Positions 25,227 to 33,084 of a stretch of 64,000 nucleotides of DNA are shown here, one piece after another (the first letter of the stretch is position 1; each line of letters starts with the position of its first letter). Position numbers and translations under genes: made by a program. The DNA comes from Pauljensenia sp018375675 (GTDB lineage Bacteria; Actinomycetota; Actinomycetes; Actinomycetales; Actinomycetaceae), in assembly GCA_041432705.1 (NCBI GenBank), contig JAPWAE010000007.1, positions 1 through 64,000 of the forward strand. The letters run 5' to 3'. The notes under the pieces are model-generated. The model was not told the origin of the DNA. It saw only the letters and a program-made list of their open reading frames with translations, and did no database searches.

Positions 25227-26461
25227 CCATGACACACGCGCGACCGAGCGCGCAGCCCGCGCCCCGTTCTCCCTTCGGTTTTGTGGGGAGGGCGGGGCGC
25301 GCCGCGCGCGCCCTGACCACCGCCGCCTCGGCACTCGCACTGGCCGTCGGTGCCCTCACCGTAGCCCCAGCCCCCGCTCACGCGGCCGACCCAATCACCA
25401 CCCAGGAGTACTTCTCCTACTACCACCTGGACTCCGCACGGCAAAAGGGTTACACCGGTAAGGGCGTGACCATCGCCCTCATCGACGGCCCCGTCGACAC
25501 CAGCGCCCCCGAACTGGCCGGCGCCAACATCACCGACAAGAGCCGCTGCACCATCGAGGCCTCGCCTGCAGAAGCACGTCACGGCACTGACATGGCGACT
25601 ATCCTGGTTTCGCCGTTGACCGGCGTGGCGCCCGAGGCTACGCTACACAGCTATCAGGTGTCGAATTCCAATTCTGTCTCGGCGGGCACTTGCAAGGTCA
25701 ACGGCAAGAAGCTCGACGACTTCGGCACGCTCATTAACCAAGCCGTCGAAGATGGCGCTCAGATCATCTCCATCTCGCAGGGAACCGGCGTTCAAGATGA
25801 CGATGTCAAGTGGGCTGTCGCTAACGCGATCGCACGCGGCGTCATCATCGTCGCGTCTGCAGGAAATACTGGAGAGGACGAAAACAATACTCACTTGGGC
25901 AGCTCTTCTGGCGTCGTCGGGGTCTCTGCGATCAACACGGACGGCACTTTCGCGTCGTATTCCTCCTGGGGCAACGGCGTCGTGACAGCAGCTGTGGGCA
26001 GTCCTTTCAATACACGCGACGAAGTGACGAATGAACCCGTCACGACGAGGGGCACGTCCAACGCGACAGCGCTTGTTGCCGGAATGCTGGCCCTGGCGCG
26101 TCAGAAGTGGCCCGATGCCACCCCCAACCAGATTCTCCAGTCACTCGTGCGCTCGGGCCTAAACCCCAACCACGAATGGAACCAGTACACCGGGTACGGC
26201 GCAGCTGCTCTAGGTTCCCTTGTCAATGACGATCCTTCGCAATACCCGGATGAGAACCCGATCATGGATAAGCCGGGGGGATCCTCCCCGACGGCTGACG
26301 AGGTTTCCGACTACGTGGATGGCCTCGTCGATCCCGCGAGCCACCGTGGGATCCCTGCTTCCTATACGTACAGAGGTGTCGACGATAACGTCGTTTTGTT
26401 CCAGTCCGAGCTCAAAACGCCGCTCCACCTGGGAACGAGCCCCCGCTACCACCGGAAGTAG
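25223..26461 (+). CDS. secreted anchor-less mycosin-like S8 peptidase (copy D)
   Basis: A 412-residue tandem paralogue of copy C. The DNA encoding the two signal peptides is almost identical over more than 100 bases, which points to recent duplication or conversion. Triad: Asp88 (ALIDGP), His120 (ARHGTDMAT), Ser279 (RGTSNATA). It ends HLGTSPRYHRK with no anchor. Its GTG overlaps the copy C stop (GTGA), making PPE-like gene, copy C and copy D one coupled unit. Divergence between C and D is concentrated in the serine-proximal and C-terminal parts. Confidence 0.8.
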   Translation: MTMTHARPSAQPAPRSPFGFVGRAGRAARALTTAASALALAVGALTVAPAPAHAADPITTQEYFSYYHLDSARQKGYTGKGVTIALIDGPVDTSAPELAGANITDKSRCTIEASPAEARHGTDMATILVSPLTGVAPEATLHSYQVSNSNSVSAGTCKVNGKKLDDFGTLINQAVEDGAQIISISQGTGVQDDDVKWAVANAIARGVIIVASAGNTGEDENNTHLGSSSGVVGVSAINTDGTFASYSSWGNGVVTAAVGSPFNTRDEVTNEPVTTRGTSNATALVAGMLALARQKWPDATPNQILQSLVRSGLNPNHEWNQYTGYGAAALGSLVNDDPSQYPDENPIMDKPGGSSPTADEVSDYVDGLVDPASHRGIPASYTYRGVDDNVVLFQSELKTPLHLGTSPRYHRK

Positions 26462-26484
26462 CCTCGGCAACCCGACACAACGAG

Positions 26485-26530
26485 GCGCCCCTGCCACCCA
26501 CCGTGAACTGCGCGTGGATGACAGGGGCGC
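26485..26530. terminator. hairpin between convergent peptidase genes
   Basis: GCGCCCCTGCCACCCA (26485-26500) pairs with 26515-26530 with two mismatches around a 14-base loop. It lies in the 80-base gap where two S8 peptidase transcripts converge. No strong T-run follows on either strand, so it may act only as a weak or processing hairpin. Confidence 0.5.
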
Positions 26531-26541
26531 TCCCCTACGCG

Positions 26542-27756
26542 TTACTTCTTCTTCGCGTTGCTCGCATTGCTCGCGTGGAATCGCGGGCTGGTCCCCAGGT
26601 GCGTCGGATAGCCGTGCTCACGGCTCAGGGTGAGACGCTCATCGAAGCCCCGATACTGGTAGGAATCATCCGCGTTGATGCGCCTCGGATCCACCAGGCC
26701 ATCCGCGTAGTCCGCGATGTCCTGCCGGGTCGGAATAGACTCATAGCCCTTGTTCAAGAACGGGTTCTCATCCGGGAACTGGGTCGGATTCGTCGTCAGC
26801 AGCACGTACGGGTCCACCGCACCGTACCCCGTGTACGGGTTCCAATAGCCGCCGTTACCACCAATACCCGTGCGGGCCAGGGCCTGTAGGAGCTGATTAC
26901 CCGTCGCCTCGGGCCAGCTCTGCTTCGCCAACGCCAGGAACGACGCAACCGTAGGAGACGCGAACGACGTCCCCTGCCAATACAAGGTCTCCCACGTGAT
27001 GCCGCTCCTCGCGTAGGGACGCGACACGGACGCCGCCGACACGAAGTCCCCGTAGTTCGAATACGAGGTGAGCGACCCATCGGGATTCACCGAGGACGCT
27101 CCCACCACGCCGGTCATGCGCGCGAGCGACGTAGACGGATTGTACTCCGACTCATTGCCCAGAGGGGCCACGACGGGCACCTTCTGCGTGATCGCGCGAG
27201 CCAACGCCCAGCGCATACTCTCAGTGTCGGAGCTGTACGTCGACGACATCGTGATCACATCCACCCCATCGTTGAGCGCCAGCTCGATGAGCACCGATAC
27301 CTCCGAGTAGCCACGATCCCACCAGCCAATCGCGCAATCCCTGCTCGCCGTATCGCCTTTCAGAGACACCGTGTAGCGGTTGAGCCTCGCCTCAGGAGCG
27401 ATCCCAAACTCCGGGGCTGAAATCATCTGGGCGATAACCGTGCCGTGCTCCCAGCTGTCCTCACTGGACTCCACGTCGCAGCGGCTCATGTACTGGATGT
27501 TCGCGCCCTGCAGCTCCGGGATATTCGTGTTCACCGGGCCGTCCAGCAGGCCAATCGTCACGCCTCGGCCGGTGTAACCCGACGCGTGGAGCTGCCCCAG
27601 GTGGTAGTACGAGTAGTAGTCCTGCTCGTCCGACGTGATCGGCGCGCGCGAGGCGTGGGCCGGGGCTGCGGGGAACACGAGGGCCGCGCCCGCGAGCGCG
27701 CAGGCAGCTCCCAGGCCAGCGCCGCGCCGCGCCAGACGCGTCATCAGATGACTCAT
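26542..27756 (-). CDS. secreted anchor-less mycosin-like S8 peptidase (copy E)
   Basis: A 404-residue S8 peptidase with a signal peptide (LARRGAGLGAACALAGAALV, cleavage near AHAS at ~35). Triad: Asp72 (LLDGP), His104 (WEHGTVIAQ), Ser264 (GTSFASP); Asn201 is in APLGNES. Cys93 and Cys141 pair as in the paralogues. The C-terminus has HLGTSPRFH followed by a Lys/Asn tail that the others lack. It is the last gene of the fn3-DUF58-transglutaminase-kinase operon, 19 bases after the kinase, with AGAGGA before ATG. That places a member of the ESX-associated peptidase family under the control of the surface-protein operon. Confidence 0.8.
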   Translation of the reverse strand: MSHLMTRLARRGAGLGAACALAGAALVFPAAPAHASRAPITSDEQDYYSYYHLGQLHASGYTGRGVTIGLLDGPVNTNIPELQGANIQYMSRCDVESSEDSWEHGTVIAQMISAPEFGIAPEARLNRYTVSLKGDTASRDCAIGWWDRGYSEVSVLIELALNDGVDVITMSSTYSSDTESMRWALARAITQKVPVVAPLGNESEYNPSTSLARMTGVVGASSVNPDGSLTSYSNYGDFVSAASVSRPYARSGITWETLYWQGTSFASPTVASFLALAKQSWPEATGNQLLQALARTGIGGNGGYWNPYTGYGAVDPYVLLTTNPTQFPDENPFLNKGYESIPTRQDIADYADGLVDPRRINADDSYQYRGFDERLTLSREHGYPTHLGTSPRFHASNASNAKKK

Positions 27757-27775
27757 CAGCGGTCCTCTCGCTGCC

Positions 27776-29293
27776 CTACGGCACCGTCACGCACTGGGTG
27801 ACCGGCGCGGACTCGCGGCCTGTGGAGGTCACGACCAGGCTCACGGTCAGGCAGTTTTCGCCGCTCACCGCGGTCGTCGTCAGGCTGTTGCGGCGCATCG
27901 TCTCGGCCACCACGGCCTCACCCGGGCGGGTGAGCACGTACTTGAACTCCAGCGATCCGGCCTGATACTGGCCCTGCTGGGGCACCTCCCAGCCCCAGCG
28001 GATCTCGTTGCCGTTCGGGGTGGCCGTCAACCCGGTCACGGCCTCGGGCGGGACCGCGCCCGCGTCGCCCTGATCGGAGTTGCTGAACGTCCCTGCGCTC
28101 GAGGAGGGGGTCGGCGTGGATCCGCCGCCACCGCCTCCACCCAGGTGAATGCTGTGTCCGCCGCCGGTGAGCATCGCGACGACCAGGCCGGCCGTCGCCA
28201 GCACCATCACGAGCGCCAGGACAGGCACCACCCACGCGGGGCGCTTCGACTCCCCCTCAACCAACCCGGTTCGGTTCGTCGTCGAGTTACCGGCCCAGGC
28301 CTCGTTCGACGAGACCTGGGGGCCGTCTGCGAAACTCCCGCGGCGGGTGCGCGTGCGCTCCGCGTCCAGGGCCGCCGCAGACGGGGATGACATAGCCGAG
28401 GCGGGCGCGCTCGAGGAGGCCACCACGCTCAGCTTCATCTCCGTGACCGGGCGGTGCATCTCGCGCTCGACCGTCTGCAGTGCGTAGCCGAGTGCTGCTG
28501 CCGACCCGAAGCGCTGCTCCGGATCCAGACTCATCGCGCGGCGCACGATGGCCGTCACGGCGTCGGGCACGCCCGGGCGGTCGATGCGCGACACGCGGCC
28601 ACGGGCGACGCGCTGGGCGACCGCGTGGGCCGAGTTGTCCCCATCCTCCACCTCGAAGGGCGAGCGGCCCATGAGGAGCGTCCACAGGGTCGCGCCCAGG
28701 GCCCACACGTCCTGCGTCGGGTGAGCGCGCGCCGTGCCCGCGATCTGCTCGGGCGGCGCCCACATCACCGAGAAGCCGTCGCGGCCGCCGCGCGGGTCCG
28801 CACCCACCGGCTCGGCCACGCCGAAGTCCGTCAGCACCGGCGACCCGAAGGCGTTGATCATGATGTTGCTGGGCTTAATATCCCGGTGCACGTAGCCCGC
28901 GCGGTGCAGCATCTCAGCGCCGCCGCACATGCGGATCACCATCGACAGCGCGCGATCCGTCGACATCGGGTTTGCGCGCACTTGATCGAGAATGTTCGCG
29001 ACCGGGCAATACTCCATCACCAGGTACGGGCGACCATCCGGCGTGCGCCCCGCGCCGTACAGCTGGGCCACCGCCGGGTGACCCGACACGAGGGCCATCA
29101 CGTCGGCCTCGCGGGCGATACCCGCCTCGCCGTCCGCTCCGCGATCCCTGCGCGCCACCTTGACGGCCACCTCACGGCTGGGCAGCTCCTGACGGCACAG
29201 GAACACGTCCGCGAAACCACCCGACCCGAGCGGACGAATCCACTCGTAGCCCGGCAGCGACGGCACCATTCCGACGCGAGCGTCGCTATCCAT
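27776..29293 (-). CDS. transmembrane Ser/Thr protein kinase (Hanks type)
   Basis: 505 residues. The kinase domain covers ~15-280 with all key elements: glycine loop GSGGFADVF, AVKVAR lysine, catalytic loop HRDIKPSN, DFG in LTDFGVAEP, and APPEQ. A Ser/Ala-rich juxtamembrane segment leads to one membrane helix (about 355-377: VVPVLALVMVLATAGLVVAML), a Gly run, and an extracytoplasmic FN3-like domain (~405-505: AVTGLTATPNGNEIRWGWEV). The ATG at 29293 shares its A with the transglutaminase stop (TGATG). The kinase may sense the giant FN3/Ig protein of the same operon through its ectodomain and may phosphorylate targets read by the FHA protein at 14069; both are inference. Confidence 0.9.
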   Translation of the reverse strand: MDSDARVGMVPSLPGYEWIRPLGSGGFADVFLCRQELPSREVAVKVARRDRGADGEAGIAREADVMALVSGHPAVAQLYGAGRTPDGRPYLVMEYCPVANILDQVRANPMSTDRALSMVIRMCGGAEMLHRAGYVHRDIKPSNIMINAFGSPVLTDFGVAEPVGADPRGGRDGFSVMWAPPEQIAGTARAHPTQDVWALGATLWTLLMGRSPFEVEDGDNSAHAVAQRVARGRVSRIDRPGVPDAVTAIVRRAMSLDPEQRFGSAAALGYALQTVEREMHRPVTEMKLSVVASSSAPASAMSSPSAAALDAERTRTRRGSFADGPQVSSNEAWAGNSTTNRTGLVEGESKRPAWVVPVLALVMVLATAGLVVAMLTGGGHSIHLGGGGGGGSTPTPSSSAGTFSNSDQGDAGAVPPEAVTGLTATPNGNEIRWGWEVPQQGQYQAGSLEFKYVLTRPGEAVVAETMRRNSLTTTAVSGENCLTVSLVVTSTGRESAPVTQCVTVP

Positions 29294-31848
29294 CAACGTT
29301 TCCCTTTCCTACGGCCCATGCGCTTGGCCAGCGAGCGACCGCCCTTGCGAGCGGCATCAGCCTGGCGGCGGGCGCGACGACGCCAGCGCAGCGACTTCAG
29401 CGACAGCGCGTAACGCAGTCGCGCGAACGGCGACACCGAGGCCGCCCACTCGCGACGCAGCTCATCCACGTCGTTCCACGCCTGCTCCGCGTCCTCGGGG
29501 CGGGCGCCGCCGGCAGCGAAGTCCGCGACGTCCGCGCGGCGCGCCACGGTGACGGCCCGGGGAACCGCGCCCGAGAAGAGCGACCAGCCGGGCACGCGCA
29601 CGTCCGCAGCCGAGCGCTTGCGCGCCTTGCGGGCCTTGGTGTCCCCCTCCTCGTCACTCTCGGACTTCTTGGGCGTCCACTGCGAGGCCAGCGCCCACGC
29701 GACCTCCTGGCGCGTCAGGTGCGGCTCGACAACGAGGCCGGAGTCGATCGCGGTATCCACGAGCTCGTCCCACGAGCCGCGCACCGACTCGGCGGCCTGG
29801 GCGCGGCGGCGGCTCTTGCGGCGGCGAGACTTCGCCAGGAGCACCGCCAGGACCGGGCCCAGCAGCGCCAGGAGCGACAACGACACCGTGCCGATCGCCA
29901 TCCACGGGATGTGGACACCGTTCGGGTCGTGCGGGTCCGTCGCCTGGTCGCGGGTCGCGGGCGGCAGCTCAACCGGCTGCTCGGGCGGCTCCGGGGGCTG
30001 TAGGACCTGCGGCTTGGGCACGGACTTGGGCTTGTTGACCTGCGTCGTCGGCTGCTGATCACGCGGCGGAGTCGGGTCGAACGTCGCCCAGCCGACGCCG
30101 GGGAACTCCACCTCGACCCACGCGTGCATGTCCGAACCCGTCAGGTCAACGCCTCCGGACGTGCCCTCGCGGTAGGCGCCCATAACGACGCGGGCGTTGA
30201 TGCCCTGCGAGTGCAGCATGAGGGCCATGAGGGTCGCGTACTGCTCGTCGTCGCCCACCAGCGCCTCGGCGCTGATCATGCGCTCGATGCGGTCCTGGGA
30301 GGACCCGGGACGCGAATTGATCGTGTCTTCGTTGGAGTAGTAGCCGTCCGTGTGCAGGAACTGCTCGATCGCGCGGGCCTTCTCCAGGTCCGAGCGCGCG
30401 GTCGACGTGTGATCCGCGGCCAGGGAGTCCACGTCCTTCGGGACGTTTGTGTCTCCCCCGGCGTAGCGCGCCGCGTTCACGCTGGCGAACTCCGAATCCG
30501 CGTGCTCGCGCGGCATCGTTGTGCTCAGCGAGTAGCTCAGCTGGCCGGTCGGGCCCGTCGTCAGGGCGGTATCCGCCCACAGGTCGTAGTTCAGGCCGTC
30601 CTGCTGCTCGGCCGCGTTGGGGGCGGAGGGTTCAAAACGCAGGACCGACACCTGGCCGATCGTGGGCACCCACGGTCCCAGCAGCTGCGAGGTCGACACC
30701 GAGGTCTGCACGCCCGCCGTGTCGGCGCTGCGGCCCGGGATCGTGGATCCCACGCGGCGGTATCCGGCCGTGCCGTCCGCCGTGTTCGTGACGCCCATGC
30801 CGAAGGTCGTCCCGTCGTACACGTCCATCGCACCCAGGCGCACGCGCGCCTCCTTGGGCAGGTTGGACACGCGGATCAGGGATTCATCCTCGAGGTCCTT
30901 GTTGTAGTGGCGGTAGCTGGACAGCGGCGAGGGGTACTGGCGCGCGTCCACGGGCGGCTCGACGACATCGCGTCCGACGACGCGGTCCGAGGCCGTGGGG
31001 CCCAGCAGGGACGCCGCAGGGATCGCCGCAGCGACCATCACGCCCACCATGAGCGCGCCCATGCCCACGCGCCACCACACGTGCACGATCTGGCGCGAGG
31101 AACCGCCCATTGTCGTCGACGCGGTGGTCGCTGAGGCAGCCATACCAATGACGATGTCGGCGCCCAGTCGTGCGCGTCCGATCGCCGAGGCCCACGCCCA
31201 CCACACGATGAGTCCCACCCACCAGGCGATGACGAGGAGGGCGGACGGGGAGTGGCCCGACGGCCCCCACACGATCGCGATCACGCCGGCGAGGATCAAC
31301 GGCACGGATCCCCACATGGGGCGCCCGTAGCGCACCGTGACGACGCCCGCCGCGACGGAACACACGAGGCAGGCCATCCACGGCACCATCGCAGGCCCCA
31401 CGTAGGAGCCGGCCGGCGGCGTCAGCGTCAGGAGGTCCTTCCAGGCCTCGACCGAACCGACGACCAGCGTCTGGATGGTCCGCGACGTCGGGACCACACC
31501 CCAGCGGGTCGTCTCACGCAGCGCAGCGGCGCCACCGAAGAGGAAGTGCGAGGCCACGACCGCCGCGACAATCGACAGCAGGTCCCAGCGCCACTTCGCT
31601 GCCGCCCACGCGACGACGAGGCCGACCACGACGCCCGCGAGCGCCGCAATCGCGCCCTGGCCGCCGCCGAAGACGGACTCGAACATGAGGATCGGACCGG
31701 AGAAGAGGACCGCGAGGACGAGCAGGGACCACGCGGGCATGGCGGCACGGTGGATCGACCCGCCCATCGTGGTTTCCTGGGCGACGGGGCGCCGGGAGCG
31801 ACGCGGCGGAGGAGCCGGACGAGAGGCGTTGCGAGCGGGAGTACTCAC
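29293..31848 (-). CDS. TgpA-like membrane protein with transglutaminase-like domain
   Basis: 851 residues. About 7 membrane helices at the N-terminus (TgpA/DUF3488 type) are followed by an extracytoplasmic transglutaminase-like core (~470-590), then a Pro-rich linker, one more helix (~650) and a basic cytosolic tail with a DUF4129-like stretch. In the core, His (SDMHAWVEVEF) and Asp (ATFDPTP) of the triad are present, but the nucleophile position reads VGDDEQYATLM where active enzymes have GxCxxxA, so Cys appears to be Asp. It is therefore probably catalytically inactive or a binding domain. The GTG at 31848 overlaps the DUF58 stop as GTGA. An upstream frame inside DUF58 was rejected. Confidence 0.85.
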   Translation of the reverse strand: MSTPARNASRPAPPPRRSRRPVAQETTMGGSIHRAAMPAWSLLVLAVLFSGPILMFESVFGGGQGAIAALAGVVVGLVVAWAAAKWRWDLLSIVAAVVASHFLFGGAAALRETTRWGVVPTSRTIQTLVVGSVEAWKDLLTLTPPAGSYVGPAMVPWMACLVCSVAAGVVTVRYGRPMWGSVPLILAGVIAIVWGPSGHSPSALLVIAWWVGLIVWWAWASAIGRARLGADIVIGMAASATTASTTMGGSSRQIVHVWWRVGMGALMVGVMVAAAIPAASLLGPTASDRVVGRDVVEPPVDARQYPSPLSSYRHYNKDLEDESLIRVSNLPKEARVRLGAMDVYDGTTFGMGVTNTADGTAGYRRVGSTIPGRSADTAGVQTSVSTSQLLGPWVPTIGQVSVLRFEPSAPNAAEQQDGLNYDLWADTALTTGPTGQLSYSLSTTMPREHADSEFASVNAARYAGGDTNVPKDVDSLAADHTSTARSDLEKARAIEQFLHTDGYYSNEDTINSRPGSSQDRIERMISAEALVGDDEQYATLMALMLHSQGINARVVMGAYREGTSGGVDLTGSDMHAWVEVEFPGVGWATFDPTPPRDQQPTTQVNKPKSVPKPQVLQPPEPPEQPVELPPATRDQATDPHDPNGVHIPWMAIGTVSLSLLALLGPVLAVLLAKSRRRKSRRRAQAAESVRGSWDELVDTAIDSGLVVEPHLTRQEVAWALASQWTPKKSESDEEGDTKARKARKRSAADVRVPGWSLFSGAVPRAVTVARRADVADFAAGGARPEDAEQAWNDVDELRREWAASVSPFARLRYALSLKSLRWRRRARRQADAARKGGRSLAKRMGRRKGKR

Positions 31849-33080
31849 GCGTTCACCCCCCGCGACACGAGCATCGGCAGGTCTTCGAGGGAGGGGCAGT
31901 CGATGATGACGCCGCGCGTGATCTTGCGGCGGCGACGCGCCCGGCCCGGGACCACGCGGATCACCGACACGATGACGTCGACGGGGGCGATGTTCGCCAG
32001 GCGAGCCGCCTCCTCGTCGTCCACGCCGGCGCCGACGACGATCGAGAGCACCGAGATCCCGCCGCGCTCCATGATGCAGCGGCGCACAATACCCGCGAAC
32101 TCCGAGCGTGTCGAGGTTTCCATCTCGGACAGTGCATCCAGCATCGCCATAGGCGAGCCCGTGGGGATCCACTCGTCCGCGGTGTGCATCGACACCGTGC
32201 GGGCCTCGCCCGAGCCTGCGAGCGCCAGCGAGGCAGCGACCGACACGGCCGTCTCGAAGGAACGTCGATCCCACGCATCCACGCGCGTATCCAACAGCAC
32301 CATGTGGTGCGAGCGGTGAGTCTCCTCGAACTGGCGCACGATCAGGCGACCAAAGCGCGCCGTCGACGGCCAGTGCACCGCGCGACGGTCGTCGCCCGGC
32401 TCGTAGTCGCGCAAGGCGTGGAAGGACACATCGGAGCTCGTCAGCTTCTCACTGGCCACACCCTCGACGTCCATCTGCATGCCCGTCGCGTCAAAGGAGA
32501 AACGCACCGTCGGCGGGTGCACGTGCACGAGGATCGGGTCATCCCACGAACGCACGCGACGCAGCAGACCCAGGCCGTCCATGCGCACGGTGCGCGCGGG
32601 GCCCACGTTGATGACGCCGCGGCGCTTCGTCATGACCGAAAAGGACTCATTCCACGTGCCGTTTCCGCTGATCGGGGGCACGAGGAACTCGCCACTGCCT
32701 CGTCCGATCGTCACCTCCACGAGGGTCGAACCCGAGCGGCGCCCGGACTCGTTGACCACGCGGACGCGGCCCACCGCCACCTGGCCGGCGACAATGCGGT
32801 CGTTCTTCATGCGCAGGGACACGGACAGCGGGGACGGGGACGCGACCGAGGCGACCGCGACCACGAGGGCCACCAGGCCCATCACGGCCACGATGAAGCC
32901 CTCCAGCCAGCCGAAGGCGAGGGCCGCGACGGTGCCCGCGAGCATGGCCGCGATCACCGCCCACCCCACCGGGGTCAGCGCGCCCAGCCAGCGGGCGACG
33001 CCCCCGTATCCGGGCAGCGCCTGCACGCGGGCGCTCAGGGCGCGCCACGCGTGCCTCACAAGTCGACGTAGTTTCTTCAC
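31845..33080 (-). CDS. DUF58 membrane protein
   Basis: 411 residues. Two adjacent membrane helices (~37-80: VGWAVIAAMLAGTVAALAF and LEGFIVAVMGLVALVVAVAS) are followed by a beta-rich domain and the DUF58 signature LRDYEPGDDRRAVHWPSTAR at about residues 225-244. The C-terminus resembles a vWA-like fold (HMVLLDTRVDAWDRR). DUF58 genes are almost always preceded by a MoxR AAA+ ATPase, which is absent here: the upstream gene, 4 bases away, is the giant surface protein. It overlaps the transglutaminase-like gene by GTGA. Confidence 0.88.
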   Translation of the reverse strand: MKKLRRLVRHAWRALSARVQALPGYGGVARWLGALTPVGWAVIAAMLAGTVAALAFGWLEGFIVAVMGLVALVVAVASVASPSPLSVSLRMKNDRIVAGQVAVGRVRVVNESGRRSGSTLVEVTIGRGSGEFLVPPISGNGTWNESFSVMTKRRGVINVGPARTVRMDGLGLLRRVRSWDDPILVHVHPPTVRFSFDATGMQMDVEGVASEKLTSSDVSFHALRDYEPGDDRRAVHWPSTARFGRLIVRQFEETHRSHHMVLLDTRVDAWDRRSFETAVSVAASLALAGSGEARTVSMHTADEWIPTGSPMAMLDALSEMETSTRSEFAGIVRRCIMERGGISVLSIVVGAGVDDEEAARLANIAPVDVIVSVIRVVPGRARRRRKITRGVIIDCPSLEDLPMLVSRGVNA

Positions 33081-33084
33081 GCGC

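Noticed and set aside
31849..32274. N-terminal extension of the transglutaminase-like gene
   Set aside because: Lies inside the DUF58 gene, has no signal or domain, and the GTGA overlap gives a better start.
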